58,960 nt of DNA, from positions 1 through 58,960 of the forward strand of contig DATATI010000026.1 of the NCBI GenBank assembly GCA_036268875.1, given 5' to 3'. The stretch comes from Polyangia bacterium (GTDB lineage: Bacteria > Myxococcota_A > Polyangia > Fen-1088). The translations under genes were made by a program, and so were the position numbers. The notes below the pieces were generated by a model that searched no databases, was not told the DNA's origin, and saw only the letters and a program-made list of their open reading frames with translations. This document shows positions 15,760-26,750 of the stretch, piece by piece. Every line of letters starts with the position of its first letter. Within the stretch, counting starts at the first letter, position 1.

Positions 15760-17991
15760 TCAGTCGGTGCGTCCGTCCAGCGATTGCAGGTAGGCGATCA
15801 GATCGCCAAGCTCGGCGTCGGTCAGGGCGCTGGTGACGCCGTGGCGATCATTCGGGTTGCGATCGCGCAGCACCGCCTGCAATGTCGCCGCCGAACCGTC
15901 GTGCAGATACGGCGCTGATTGCCACAGACCGTGCAGCGTCGGCGTGTCCAGGCCGCTCAGCGGCGCGCCCAGCCGCTGACCCGAATCCGCGCTCAGCGTT
16001 CCCACGTCGTGCAGCAAGGGCACGCCGGGCGCCGTCAGCTGACTGTCGGTCAGGCGCGGCCCGGCGTGGCAGGTCAAGCACCCCAGCACCGGCGATTCCA
16101 GCAACGCCTTCCCGCGCGCCGCCGCGTCGGTCAGCGTGCCGTCGGGATTTCGAAACGGGCTGCGCGGCTCGCCTCGCAGCGAGGTCACGTACGCCGCCAG
16201 CGCGTCCAGATCGGCGCTGACCCCGGTTTTACCGTCGCCCAGACCTTGCGCGCGCGTGCCGACGGCAAAGTCAGCGTCGGACATCAATCCGCTGCCGCCG
16301 AAGTCGTGACGGATCAATTGTTCTTCGTCTTGCGCCTCGTCGAAGGTGGCGTCCCAGTTCAGCGGGCCGTCGCCGGTGCCGGCGCGCCCAAGCAGCGAGA
16401 TGGTGTTGCGCAGACCTTCGCCGCGATCGGAAAAATCCCACACCCGCTGATCGGAATCGCCGTCCAGGTGACAGTCGGCGCAGGCCAGATAGCCGCCGCC
16501 AGCCAGGCGCGGATCGGCCGCGTCGTTGAACAGCTGCGCCCCGCGCAAGATCGCCGCATCCAGCGGTTCGTCGATCAGCAACGGCACCCGCGATACCGGC
16601 GGCGTGCTGTCGCCGATGGGCGCGGAAAGGTCGTACACAACCAGCTCGCGCGACAGCGGCGCGTTGACCAGCAGGAACCGATCGTCCGCCACCACCAGCG
16701 CGCCGTCGGGCGCGAACCCGGCGTCGACGAACAATCCGTCAGGCGCGCCGGTCAAAAGATCGAACCGGACCACCGCCCGATCGCCGGGCAGGGCCACGAA
16801 CGCATAATCGCCGTGCGCCGAGAAGGCCGCCGCCCCGGCCCGCCCGGCGTGAGCGAACTCGACGCGCAGCTCTGGATCTTCTTCGTCCCTGGTCAGGTCG
16901 ACCACCGACAGCGCCGCCCGCACGGTGCTGTCGAAGGTCAGCGCGCGCCCGTCCAGAAAACTCCCCTGGGAAAAATTCGCCACCAGCGACGGCACCACCG
17001 CCTGACGCCCGGTCGGTGAGACCACGAACTGATCCAGATAGCTGGGGATCCCGCCCACACCGTCGGCGGAGGCTTGCCGACGATCCAGCGCCAGCGTGAC
17101 GAACGCGCGCGTGCCGGCGACCGGATCGAGAAAGGCGATCTCGGCGTGGTAATCCGGCGAGCGCCAGCGCGCCACCGCCAGCCGCCCGTCGCCGAGCGGC
17201 GCCACCGCGCGCGGATCGGCGACGGCGTCGGTGGTGGCGAAGACGGCCGGCGCGCCGCCCGCGTCCAGCCGCACCTCCACGACCGATCCCATTCCTTGCA
17301 GCGTCACGAACGCCGACGCCCCGAACGCGGCCACCCCGAACGGCGCCGCGCCGTAGGCCAGCGGAAGCTCGACCGCCGCGCCGCCGGCCAGCGGATAGAA
17401 ACCGATCCGATCGGCATCCTCGCAACCGGTGACCAGAAAGCCTTGCCAGGCGGCGACGGTGCGCGGGTGGCGGCAGGTCGCCACGCGCCGGACGACGGAG
17501 AACTGATCGGCCGCGTCGCGCCCGATCACCACCAGCTGATCGGCGTCGGCGGCCACCACCGCCACCTCACCGCTGCCGTCGGGGATGGCCGCCAGCGTGG
17601 CGCTGGGCGCGCCGACGTCGATGACCGGGTACGTGACGCTGATGATCACCGCGGCGGCGCTCCGATGACCGGCGTCATCGAACACCGTCAGCACCGCTTC
17701 ATAACGTCCCGGTTGATCGTAACTGACGTGATCGACCGCGGTGGGACGCGGGCCGGCCCATCCGCGCCCATCGCCGAAATACCACTGATAGCGCCGGGCG
17801 CCCGCCGACGCCGATCCGTCCAGCACCACGTCGCCGCCCACCAGGGCATAGCGGGCCAGGCCGGGATCGGCGCGCAAGACCGGCGCCGCGTCGGCGGGCG
17901 CGCCGCTGTCGACCGCACTGGCCGCGCCCGCGCGGTTGTCGCCACAGCCGCCGGCGGCGAGCGCCGCGCCCGGCAGCCAGCCCAGCAGCAA
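15760..17991 (-). CDS. PKD/beta-propeller protein with C-terminal di-heme peroxidase-like domain
   Basis: About 743 residues. The N-terminus is a lipoprotein signal with LAAGGC (Cys16). PKD domain about 38-118 (GGDVVLDGSASAGARRY, YFGDGRGW, YDQPGRYEAVLTVFDDAG). Repeats of a beta-propeller follow to about 460. The C-terminal part carries two c-type haem motifs, CADCH and CLTCH, with TPTLHGLWQSAPYLHDGSAA as in MauG/cytochrome c peroxidase proteins. Likely an exported redox enzyme or peroxidase. The start is uncertain: TTG 17991 is used, and GGAGG lies about 40 bases further upstream. Convergent with the MYXO-CTERM gene. Confidence 0.83.
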   Translation of the reverse strand: MLLGWLPGAALAAGGCGDNRAGAASAVDSGAPADAAPVLRADPGLARYALVGGDVVLDGSASAGARRYQWYFGDGRGWAGPRPTAVDHVSYDQPGRYEAVLTVFDDAGHRSAAAVIISVTYPVIDVGAPSATLAAIPDGSGEVAVVAADADQLVVIGRDAADQFSVVRRVATCRHPRTVAAWQGFLVTGCEDADRIGFYPLAGGAAVELPLAYGAAPFGVAAFGASAFVTLQGMGSVVEVRLDAGGAPAVFATTDAVADPRAVAPLGDGRLAVARWRSPDYHAEIAFLDPVAGTRAFVTLALDRRQASADGVGGIPSYLDQFVVSPTGRQAVVPSLVANFSQGSFLDGRALTFDSTVRAALSVVDLTRDEEDPELRVEFAHAGRAGAAAFSAHGDYAFVALPGDRAVVRFDLLTGAPDGLFVDAGFAPDGALVVADDRFLLVNAPLSRELVVYDLSAPIGDSTPPVSRVPLLIDEPLDAAILRGAQLFNDAADPRLAGGGYLACADCHLDGDSDQRVWDFSDRGEGLRNTISLLGRAGTGDGPLNWDATFDEAQDEEQLIRHDFGGSGLMSDADFAVGTRAQGLGDGKTGVSADLDALAAYVTSLRGEPRSPFRNPDGTLTDAAARGKALLESPVLGCLTCHAGPRLTDSQLTAPGVPLLHDVGTLSADSGQRLGAPLSGLDTPTLHGLWQSAPYLHDGSAATLQAVLRDRNPNDRHGVTSALTDAELGDLIAYLQSLDGRTD

Positions 17992-18060
17992 CAGCGCGCG
18001 CCGGCAGTGACGAGGTCCGAGCAGGTGACACCTCCGTGGCAGGCGCGGCGCCCGCCAGGG

Positions 18061-19173
18061 CTACGAAACGGCCGCTCCCAGCAGCGACGACAGCGCGGCG
18101 ATCAGGCGATCGTTTTCTTCGGGTTTGCCGACGGTGATGCGCAGGCGGGTGGACAGCTCGGGCGAGTCCCACCAGCGCACCAGGATGCCCTCGCGTTTCA
18201 GCGCGCGGTAAACCGCCTCGGCTTCGTCGCCCACGTCGCACAGCAGAAAATTGGCCTGCGATTCGGGCCAGCGCAGGCCGAGACCGCCCAACGCACTTTC
18301 CAGGCGCGCGCGTTCCGCCAGCGTCTTGCGCACCACCTCGTCGTGATAGGCGCGATCCTCCAGCGCCACCGCGCCCAGCGCCTGGGTCAGCACGTTGACG
18401 TTGTAACTGTCCTTCACCTTCATCAACTGGGCGATCAGCGCCGGCGCGGCGAACAAAAGCCCCAGGCGCGCGCCCGCCAAACTGAAGCTTTTCGAGAACG
18501 TGCGCAGCACGATCACGTTCGGGTGCTGGTCCAGAAACGGCAAGATGCTGGCCGGCGAATCGGCGAAGTCCACGTACGCCTCGTCGACCACGACGATGCC
18601 GGTGGTTTGATCGGCCAGGCGCCGCAGTTCATCGACGGGGATCAACGTGGCCGAGGGATTGTTCGGGTTGGCGATCAAGATCAACTTGGCGGGATCAACG
18701 GCCAGCGCCGCCGGCAACAACCAGCGTCGTTCGTCCTCGCTGACGGCGAACGCCGTGGTGGTGATGGCCGCGCCCTGCAGGGTGGCCAGCGTGTCGTAAA
18801 GGCCATAGGTCGGCCACGGGCAGATCACCCGATCGCCGGGCGCCAGAAAGGCCCGATACAAGATGGTCAGGCAATCGTCCGAGCCGTTGCCGGCCAGCAC
18901 CTGATCGGGCGACACGTCGTAACGCGCGGCCGCGGCCTCGCGCAGGTGGCGGCTGACTGGATCGGGGTAAAGGCGCAGCGAATTGTCGGCGATGCGGCCC
19001 AGGGTCTCCATCACCCGCGGCGACGGCGGGTACGCGCACTCGTTGGTGTTGAGCTTGATGGCGCCAGGCTGCTGCTCGCCGGGCGTGTACCCGGGCATGG
19101 CGCGGATCTCGCGGCGGATCAGCGACAGCGCGTGATCGGCGAGGCGGGCGCGGCGGTCGGCGTTTGCGGTCAT
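18061..19173 (-). CDS. hisC: Histidinol-phosphate aminotransferase
   Basis: 370 residues, normal for HisC. Class I/II PLP fold: KLNTNECAYPPSP substrate-binding N-terminus, AGNGSDDCLTILYRAF, IANPNNPSAT, VVDEAYVDF, and the PLP lysine K228 in RTFSKSFSLAGARLG. It converts imidazole-acetol phosphate and glutamate to histidinol phosphate in histidine synthesis. No other his gene is nearby, so it is an isolated copy and could serve a related aromatic or tyrosine transamination. Divergent from the sigma-54 regulator across only 36 bases. Confidence 0.88.
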   Translation of the reverse strand: MTANADRRARLADHALSLIRREIRAMPGYTPGEQQPGAIKLNTNECAYPPSPRVMETLGRIADNSLRLYPDPVSRHLREAAAARYDVSPDQVLAGNGSDDCLTILYRAFLAPGDRVICPWPTYGLYDTLATLQGAAITTTAFAVSEDERRWLLPAALAVDPAKLILIANPNNPSATLIPVDELRRLADQTTGIVVVDEAYVDFADSPASILPFLDQHPNVIVLRTFSKSFSLAGARLGLLFAAPALIAQLMKVKDSYNVNVLTQALGAVALEDRAYHDEVVRKTLAERARLESALGGLGLRWPESQANFLLCDVGDEAEAVYRALKREGILVRWWDSPELSTRLRITVGKPEENDRLIAALSSLLGAAVS

Positions 19174-19185
19174 GAAACTCAGCCC

Positions 19186-19196
19186 GATAGGCTATC
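19186..19196. promoter_or_regulatory. Near-palindromic element between hisC and the NtrC-like gene
   Basis: GATAGGCTATC. It supplies a TATCCT hexamer (19193-19198) rightward, 11 bases before ATG 19210, and TAGCCT leftward toward hisC. The same 11-mer, preceded by C, recurs at 36984-36994 in another divergent region. Confidence 0.4.
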
Positions 19197-19209
19197 CTGA
19201 AGTTTGACT

Positions 19210-20715
<1,506 letters not shown>

Positions 20716-21149
20716 GCGCAGGCGCCGGTCACGGCCTGGCGCGCACGCCGCGGCGGTCGCGCTGCTGGTTGCCGTGGCCCTGGTCCCTGCTTGCGCCACT
20801 GGCCGCGGCGACGAATCGTCATCGTGGTCGCACGGCGTGCAGACCGGCAAAGCCAGCTACTACGCTCACGCACTGGCCGGCCACCGGACAGCGTCGGGCG
20901 AGCGTTACGATCCAAGCGCCTTCACCGCCGCTCACCCGCGGCTTCCGCTCGGCACCTGGATCCGCGTCACCCGACCGGGCGGCCCGTCAGTCGACGTGCG
21001 CATCAACGATCGCTGCGGCTGCGCCGGCCACATCGTCGATCTCTCCGAGGCCGCCGCCCGCCGCCTGGAAATGTTGCGCGCCGGGTCCGTGCCGGTGCGC
21101 CTGGAAGTGTTGCGCCGCTGAGCAAGAACCCGCCGGCGCGGCCGCGCCC

Positions 21150-21368
21150 TCAGGCTTTCTTGCCGGCCTTCACCTTCAGCGTCGGCCCCGCCATGGCCAA
21201 CGACATCACGTCGCGATCGACGGCGCCGTCGATCTCCACGCGCGCCCCGTCGACGTCGATGCCGTTCAGCGCGCCTTCCAGCACGTAGGTGGTGCCGTCG
21301 TCGGCCACCAGCTGCCAGAAACCACCTTCAAGGTCGTTCTTCCGGATCGTGCCGCGAAACTTGGCCAT
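21150..21368 (-). CDS. Small beta-rich protein (DUF5818-like)
   Basis: 72 residues from ATG 21368 (MAKFRGTIRKNDLEGGFWQL). Alternating strands with DDGTTYVLEGALNGID and GARVEIDGAV suggest an OB-like barrel, similar to the small proteins grouped as DUF5818. TATACT ends six bases before the ATG and no ribosome site is seen, so it is likely transcribed leaderless. It lies between two cell-wall lytic enzymes, 21 bases upstream of the slt stop on the same strand. Function unknown. Confidence 0.65.
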   Translation of the reverse strand: MAKFRGTIRKNDLEGGFWQLVADDGTTYVLEGALNGIDVDGARVEIDGAVDRDVMSLAMAGPTLKVKAGKKA

Positions 21369-21374
21369 GACCAA

Positions 21375-21380
21375 AGTATA
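21375..21380 (-). promoter_or_regulatory. Candidate -10 element of the small beta-rich gene
   Basis: GGC-TATACT on the minus strand ends six bases before ATG 21368: leaderless-type spacing. Confidence 0.45.
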
Positions 21381-21389
21381 GCCCACGCC

Positions 21390-23522
21390 CTAATAGTCGG
21401 GACCGTCGGCGCGGTAATGCAGGTCCAGGGTCAGCGGCAGCTCGAACGGCGTCGGTCCGTACAGGAACCGATAGCGGGCGTAGATGGCGCTGACTCGTTT
21501 GACGTACTCGCGGGTCTGGGCGAAGGCGATCAGCTCGACGAATTCATCGGTGGGGTGGCCGGCGTGTTGATCGCACCAGCGGGTCATGGCGCGCGGGCCG
21601 GCGTTGTAGGCGCCGGCGGCCAGCGGCACCTGCTGGCCGAACTTGCGAAACAGCGCGCCGATGTACACGGCGCCCAGCCGCACGTTGGTGGCCGGTTCGA
21701 AAAGCTGGTCGGGAAAAAACGGCTCGCCGGCGGCGGCGGCCACCCGCGTGCTGGTCGGTGGGATCATCTGCAAGAGCCCGCGCGCGTCGGCGTACGAGAC
21801 GTCTTCGGGGGCGAAGCCCGATTCTTTGCGCATGATCGCGTACAAGAACAGATCCGGATTGCCGGCCCCGGGGCCGAATTTTTCCACCAGCTCGGCGAAG
21901 GCGCGCGGGTACGCCGCCTCCCAGACCGCGCGCGCCGACCCCTGCGGCAGCGCACCCAGCGCGTCGCTGCCGTGGGCTTCCGCCAGTTGATAGGCGCGGT
22001 GAAAATTGTGACCGCGGCGATAGGCGTCCAGCATGGTCGACAAGCCGGCGCCGCCGGGGAAGTGTTGCAAGACGTCTTTTTCGCGCCGCTCCGCCTCCCA
22101 CCCTGATTCAACGTCCATTTTGGCGTCCAGAAGTTCGCGCGCGCGCCCGAGCTCTGCTACGGATGTGCCGGCGCGCGTGGCAACGGCCGCGGCGGGCGGC
22201 GACGGCAACTCGGGCGCCGCGGGTTCGCCGGCCGCTTTCAGGCGCGCGCGCGCCAAGAGGCCGTAAAAAGAAAACGGCCGCCGCGAAAGCTGGCGATACA
22301 CGACCAGCGCCTCGTCGATGCGACCAGATTTTTCGGCGATGCGCGCCCGCCAGTAACTGACCCGCGCGGCGCGATCCTCGGGCGGCATATCCTTGCTGGG
22401 AATGCTGGCGTAGCGCGAGAGGCCAGCCAGGGCCGCCGCGTTGTCGCCCAACAAATAGTGCGCGAAAGCCAGGCACCAGGCGGCGTCGTCGGCGAAAGGG
22501 CTGCTGCCGAAATGATCCAGCGTGGCCTGCAGCGCCGGCAAGCTTTCGCGAAAACGGCCGCGGTTGTAGTCCAGCCAACCCGACAGATACTGCGCCTCGG
22601 CCGCAAAGCGCGAGCGGGGATAGGTGGTGATCACCTGGCGATAGCCGGCGATGGCCTCGTCGTCGCGATCCACGCGCGACAAGGCGCGCGCCCCGTGAAA
22701 CGCCGCCTCCGCCGCCTTGTCACCGGTCAGCTTCGGCGCCACCGCCAGCAGCAGCTCGGCCGCCTTCGGATAATCGCGGCGCATGTGGAATTTGGTCTCG
22801 CCGATCTGAAAGTCGCGCTCGACGGCCAACGGCGGCGGCAGCTCGGCCGGCAGCAACGCCAGTTCATCCAGCGCTTCGTTCCAGTGGCGATCGCGGCTCA
22901 GCGTCTCGGCGCGTTTGAGGCGCTCCTGCGGCGGCACCGCCGGCGGCGACGACGTCACGGGCGGTGTGGTCGTGGTCGCCGCCGGCACAAGCGATCGGCG
23001 CAGCGCCTCGTCGGCCAGCGGGTGGGCAGGAAAATCGCGCGCCACCGCCGCCCACTGTCGGCGCGCCTCGGCGGAATTTTTGGTCGCCGTGATCTCGGCG
23101 ATGCGAAACCGCGCCAGCGCCGGGTCCTGCCAGGTTCCCGCGTGCGCCACCAGCTTGGCATAGGCCGCCGCCGCGCGCGCGTGCTCGCCCTCCGCCCACC
23201 AACAGTCCGCCACGCGCCAGGGCGCCATCTGCGCCGGACGGCCGCCGCTGGCGCCGTGCACGGCGGATACTTTTTCAAAGCGCCCGCGCGCGCCGGAAAA
23301 GTCGCCTTCGTAAAACTGGCTCTCGCCCGCCAGGAACAGCGCCCAGTCATCGTTCTGCAAACCTTTGTTTGCAGCACCACTCAAGACCCGCGCCGCGCTT
23401 GCGTAAGCACCGGCACGATAGGCGGCAAACCCCGCCGCTAATTCTCCGACGGCATTGTGAGACGGCGCGGCCGTCTTGCTGCTGTTCGCGGCAACCACCA
23501 TCAACAGAGCCAGGGCATGCAT
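21390..23522 (-). CDS. Soluble lytic murein transglycosylase (Slt-like) with TPR N-terminus
   Basis: 710 residues. Signal-like N-terminus, then a long helical TPR/Slt superhelix (about 30-480) with GARALSRVDRDDEAIAGYRQ-type repeats. The C-terminal SLT domain has catalytic Glu567 in AIMRKESGFAPE, then ARGLLQMIPPT, and AAGAYNAGPRAMTRW. It cleaves peptidoglycan glycan strands to 1,6-anhydro products in the periplasm. The ring-shaped helical half is as in Slt70. Opposite orientation to the rlpA-like gene, 268 bases apart. Confidence 0.9.
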   Translation of the reverse strand: MHALALLMVVAANSSKTAAPSHNAVGELAAGFAAYRAGAYASAARVLSGAANKGLQNDDWALFLAGESQFYEGDFSGARGRFEKVSAVHGASGGRPAQMAPWRVADCWWAEGEHARAAAAYAKLVAHAGTWQDPALARFRIAEITATKNSAEARRQWAAVARDFPAHPLADEALRRSLVPAATTTTPPVTSSPPAVPPQERLKRAETLSRDRHWNEALDELALLPAELPPPLAVERDFQIGETKFHMRRDYPKAAELLLAVAPKLTGDKAAEAAFHGARALSRVDRDDEAIAGYRQVITTYPRSRFAAEAQYLSGWLDYNRGRFRESLPALQATLDHFGSSPFADDAAWCLAFAHYLLGDNAAALAGLSRYASIPSKDMPPEDRAARVSYWRARIAEKSGRIDEALVVYRQLSRRPFSFYGLLARARLKAAGEPAAPELPSPPAAAVATRAGTSVAELGRARELLDAKMDVESGWEAERREKDVLQHFPGGAGLSTMLDAYRRGHNFHRAYQLAEAHGSDALGALPQGSARAVWEAAYPRAFAELVEKFGPGAGNPDLFLYAIMRKESGFAPEDVSYADARGLLQMIPPTSTRVAAAAGEPFFPDQLFEPATNVRLGAVYIGALFRKFGQQVPLAAGAYNAGPRAMTRWCDQHAGHPTDEFVELIAFAQTREYVKRVSAIYARYRFLYGPTPFELPLTLDLHYRADGPDY

Positions 23523-23587
23523 ACGTGGTTTGGCAAATCATACCGCACCTTAAAACGGGTTGGCGCGGCCGTCGCACGCCACACAAT

Positions 23588-24529
23588 CTAGTCGCCGATC
23601 TTGACCAGCTCGAGATCGATGACCACTGGGCCGAGCGGCGCGCTGAACGGCTGCGGCTCTTGCCCGGGCTGCGGCTCGCCGAACGCCAGTTTGCCGGGCA
23701 GCCACAGGCGCACGCGATCGCCCTCGACCAGGCGCACGATCATTTCTTGGACGCCGGGACAAAGGTCGCCAACCGGCGTGCGCATCACGTCGGACACGCG
23801 CAGCGAGGTGTAAAACAGTTTTCCCTTCGGCGTCCAGATCGACTGGCGGATCTGGATCCACGATTCGGACGTCGGGTGGGTGGTGCCGCTGCCGCGGTGA
23901 AGATATTGGTACCGCAAGTCTGACTTGGTTCTGCTGGCCGCCTTGGGCGGCGCGGCCACATCTGCCGGGACCGACGGCGGCGGGATGATTCGCAAAAGTT
24001 CGACGTCGAAGGTCATGTCCTCGTGCGGGGCGTTCACGTGGTGGGGACGGGCGGCATAAGCCAAGGCCAGCGGGATCCAGAAGCGGCGCTTTTCACCTGC
24101 GACCATCAGGCCGATGCCTTCGTTCAAGCCGGGGATGATCTCGTCGCGATCAAAGCGCACGCGCTCGCCATCGCCGGTGCCTTCGAAGAAAAGGCCGTTG
24201 CGGCGCCAGCCGCTGTAGGCCACCTCGACAAAGTCGGACTGGCCGGGGTGGTGCGTGCCGCCACCGGGCTGCAAGACTTTCGTGCGCAGGCCGCTCGGTG
24301 TGGCGCTGGCGTCGGCCGGTGGGCCGGCCACGTCGGGCGGCGCGGGTCGACGGCGATCGATCCCTGCGTCGGCGGGCGCGGCGGGAACAATCGCCGAGGC
24401 GACAGGCGTGGCGGCCAGCGCCGCGCGCTCAACCGCGGCCGGTGCCGGCGCGCGGCGCTGGCAGGCCGACGCGCCCAGCGCGACGGAGACCAACCACCGG
24501 CGCGCGCAGGCGGCGCTAGTGCCCTTCAT
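23588..24529 (-). CDS. Lipoprotein with two FKBP-type peptidyl-prolyl isomerase domains
   Basis: 313 residues from ATG 24529. Lipobox ASAC (Cys23), then an Ala/Pro-rich linker. FKBP domain 1 spans about 82-175 (VEVAYSGWRRNGLFFEGTGDG, IIPGLNEGIGLMVAGEKRRFWIP). The more divergent domain 2 spans about 195-313 (IQIRQSIWTPKGKLFYTS, GDRVRLWLPGKLAFG). It likely assists folding of exported proteins. It overlaps the upstream sorbosone-dehydrogenase-like gene by 14 bases, so the two form an operon. Confidence 0.87.
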   Translation of the reverse strand: MKGTSAACARRWLVSVALGASACQRRAPAPAAVERAALAATPVASAIVPAAPADAGIDRRRPAPPDVAGPPADASATPSGLRTKVLQPGGGTHHPGQSDFVEVAYSGWRRNGLFFEGTGDGERVRFDRDEIIPGLNEGIGLMVAGEKRRFWIPLALAYAARPHHVNAPHEDMTFDVELLRIIPPPSVPADVAAPPKAASRTKSDLRYQYLHRGSGTTHPTSESWIQIRQSIWTPKGKLFYTSLRVSDVMRTPVGDLCPGVQEMIVRLVEGDRVRLWLPGKLAFGEPQPGQEPQPFSAPLGPVVIDLELVKIGD

Positions 24530-25811
24530 AGACAACGCGCCAGATGCAATTGCCCGCGTCATCGGTCACCAGCAGCGCGCCGTCGGCCGCCACCGTCACC
24601 CCCACCGGACGGCCCCACACGTCGCCGCCGCGGGTGACAAAGCCGGTGAGAAAATCCTCGTACTCGCCGCTGGCGGCGTTGGTTTGGTGCAGGGGCACGC
24701 GCACCACCACGTAACCCGTGCGCACCGATCGATTCCACGAGCCGTGATTGGCGGCGAAGATGTCGCCGCGGTACGCCTCGGGGAATTGCTTGCCTTCATA
24801 GAACGTCATCTGCAACGAAGCAGCGTGCGGCTGCAGCAGCACGTCGGGGACGATCACCGTCGCTTGCAACTCGGGGTGTTTGCCCTTCAGCGCGGGATCG
24901 GGGTGAGCGCCGAGGTAAAACCAGGGCCAGCCATAAAAGCCGCCTTCTTTGAGGTGGGTGATGTAATCGGGGACCAGGTTGTCGCCCAGCTCGTCGCGTT
25001 CGTTCACCGACGCCCACAGCTCGCCGCTGCGCGGGTGCACGGCGATGCCGACCGCGTTGCGGATCCCGGAGGCGTACATCCGCCGGCCGGTTCCGTCGGG
25101 GTTGAAAGCCAGGATGTCGGCGCGATCTTTTTCGCCCGCGTTACCGTCGGTGTCGTCGTTGTTCGACCGCGAACCGACCGACGCGAACAGCGTCTTGCCG
25201 TCCAAAGAAAAGGCCAGGTCCCGCGTCCAGTGCCCGCCGCCGCGCAGAAGACCGCCGCCCGGCAGCGGCGCCACCGCCAGCGCCGGGCTGCGCGCCCGCA
25301 GATCGCCGCTGCGGTAAGCGAAGCGCACCACGCCGTCGGTGTTGCCGACGTAAAGCCATTGCGGCTCGCCGGTGGGTGGATAGAACGCCAGGCCGAACGG
25401 CTTGCGCAGGCCGGTGGCGAAGGTCTCGGTGTGCGCCGCCCGGCCGTCGCTCTTGACGCCGCGAAAAACTTCCAGCGTGCCGCTCTTGCTGTCGGCGACG
25501 AAGATGTCGCCGTTGGGCGCGGTGCGGATCAAGCGCGGGTTGGCCAGACCGCGGGCGAAAAGCTGCACCCGAAAGCCGGCCGGCGCTTGCGGCCAGGCGT
25601 CTTTCGGTCGCGAGATGATGCGCGGGCTGTTGTCCGCCGACGCCGTGGCGTTGGGCGCCGGCAGATCGGCCACGCGCACGTGGTGGACCGTGCCGGGCGC
25701 TTCGCCCCGAAAGTCGACGAAGGGCTCCGCAGCCCATGCGACCAGCGCGCCCAGCAACATTCCACTTCCCAGCACTGCGGCCAGCACCGACGGTCGAATC
25801 TGTTTCCGCAC
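24516..25811 (-). CDS. Exported sorbosone/glucose dehydrogenase-like (PQQ-type) beta-propeller
   Basis: 431 residues from GTG 25811; signal peptide 1-28. The six-bladed propeller shows GLANPRLIRTAPNGDIFVAD, GLRKPFGLAFYPP, GHWTRDLAFSLDGKTLFASVGS, ASGIRNAVGIAVHPRSGELW and GDIFAANHGSWNR, typical of soluble aldose/sorbosone dehydrogenases that use PQQ. Likely oxidises sugars in the periplasm. TAAACT ends eight bases before the start codon. Operon with the FKBP lipoprotein downstream. No PQQ synthesis genes are nearby. Confidence 0.85.
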   Translation of the reverse strand: MRKQIRPSVLAAVLGSGMLLGALVAWAAEPFVDFRGEAPGTVHHVRVADLPAPNATASADNSPRIISRPKDAWPQAPAGFRVQLFARGLANPRLIRTAPNGDIFVADSKSGTLEVFRGVKSDGRAAHTETFATGLRKPFGLAFYPPTGEPQWLYVGNTDGVVRFAYRSGDLRARSPALAVAPLPGGGLLRGGGHWTRDLAFSLDGKTLFASVGSRSNNDDTDGNAGEKDRADILAFNPDGTGRRMYASGIRNAVGIAVHPRSGELWASVNERDELGDNLVPDYITHLKEGGFYGWPWFYLGAHPDPALKGKHPELQATVIVPDVLLQPHAASLQMTFYEGKQFPEAYRGDIFAANHGSWNRSVRTGYVVVRVPLHQTNAASGEYEDFLTGFVTRGGDVWGRPVGVTVAADGALLVTDDAGNCIWRVVYEGH

Positions 25812-25819
25812 GACGGCCT

Positions 25820-25825
25820 AGTTTA
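25820..25825 (-). promoter_or_regulatory. Candidate -10 element of the sorbosone-dehydrogenase-like gene
   Basis: TAAACT on the minus strand ends eight bases before GTG 25811, with no ribosome site between. Confidence 0.4.
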
Positions 25826-25876
25826 GCGACGCCCGCGAACACAGCAACCACCGACGGTGGCCGTTTTTGTGAAGGT

Positions 25877-26293
25877 CTAGTCGATAATCGGTGCCCCGTT
25901 CGGAATCGCGGCGCTGGCCGCCTTGGAGGAGGTCGAAAAAGGCGGCGGCGCGGTCGGTGACGTCAAGGCGTCCCCGGTGCTTTTCGCCGCCCCCTCGGGC
26001 GGCACGATGGTCACCGTTCCCGGGCGGACGATCTGCGAAGCGCCGGTTGGTTCGTTGATCACCACTGACCACGACGACGTTGACGAGGCAATCCCCGGCG
26101 GCCGATAGGTCAAGATCACCACGCCCTGGGCAGTTTGCCTGACGATGGTACAGGCGGTGTCTTCGTCCAGGTGGCAGCGGTAAAGGGCGTCGGTGGCATC
26201 GCCGCGTGCCTCCGCCGAGCGCCGCGCCAACCCGAAGACCATCAGCAGCGCGAACAACAACAGGCCAAGCGTGACCGCCGGGCGATTTCTCAT
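25877..26293 (-). CDS. Small exported or membrane-anchored hypothetical protein
   Basis: 138 residues from ATG 26293 (a longer frame starts at 26365). One hydrophobic segment, VTLGLLLFALLMVFGLA (about 7-23), then a soluble part with YRCHLDEDTACTIVRQ, a Cys pair (possible disulfide), and a Pro/Ser-rich tail. No family recognised. It is likely anchored in the inner membrane with its body outside. Confidence 0.5.
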   Translation of the reverse strand: MRNRPAVTLGLLLFALLMVFGLARRSAEARGDATDALYRCHLDEDTACTIVRQTAQGVVILTYRPPGIASSTSSWSVVINEPTGASQIVRPGTVTIVPPEGAAKSTGDALTSPTAPPPFSTSSKAASAAIPNGAPIID

Positions 26294-26750
26294 CGACAAA
26301 ACGACCGCAGATTGATTGAAAGCCACGCGCGCTCCTGAGGTTGACGGTCGGTTATCGACGACCACCAGTGCCTAGTTGCGCGCGTGGCCCCAAAAAATTA
26401 AGAAAGAAAAACGTTCAGCGCCTGCGGATGCTCAGCTCGACGGTACCCGGCGTCTTGCCCTGGCGCCGTGGCCGCCGACGAAAAGCCCACCAGGCGTGCC
26501 CGCAGGCAAGCCTCGGTGGCGCGGGCGGCCTGGCGGCGATCGCTGTGCGCTTCGATGGTGCGCGTTCCGATGGTCATGCGCTCGGCTGCATTCCCGCCCG
26601 CGTCGATGCCGCAAAGACGTACACCGCTTCGACGGCGCGCGGCCGGTGAAAAAGATCTGCCCTGGGCCGCCTGCCCTGTCGCCACGCCGCCAGCGCATGT
26701 CACCGTCCTGCTACGCGGGCGACGCCACGAATGTGTAAAGTGAGCTCACC
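26294..26750. other. Gene-poor stretch upstream of the aminotransferase
   Basis: Several overlapping frames are open on both strands, none with convincing protein character. A 101-residue minus frame at 26398-26703 is the least unlikely. The right end holds a probable promoter (TAAAGT at 26736-26741) for the aminotransferase. Confidence 0.4.
26736..26741 (+). promoter_or_regulatory. Candidate -10 element of the class V aminotransferase gene
   Basis: TAAAGT, ending nine bases before ATG 26751, without a ribosome site. Confidence 0.35.

Noticed and set aside
26398-26703. 101-residue minus frame ahead of the aminotransferase
   Set aside because: Faint likeness to AgmX/TonB-type endings only if a frameshift is assumed; no signal, domain or ribosome site.
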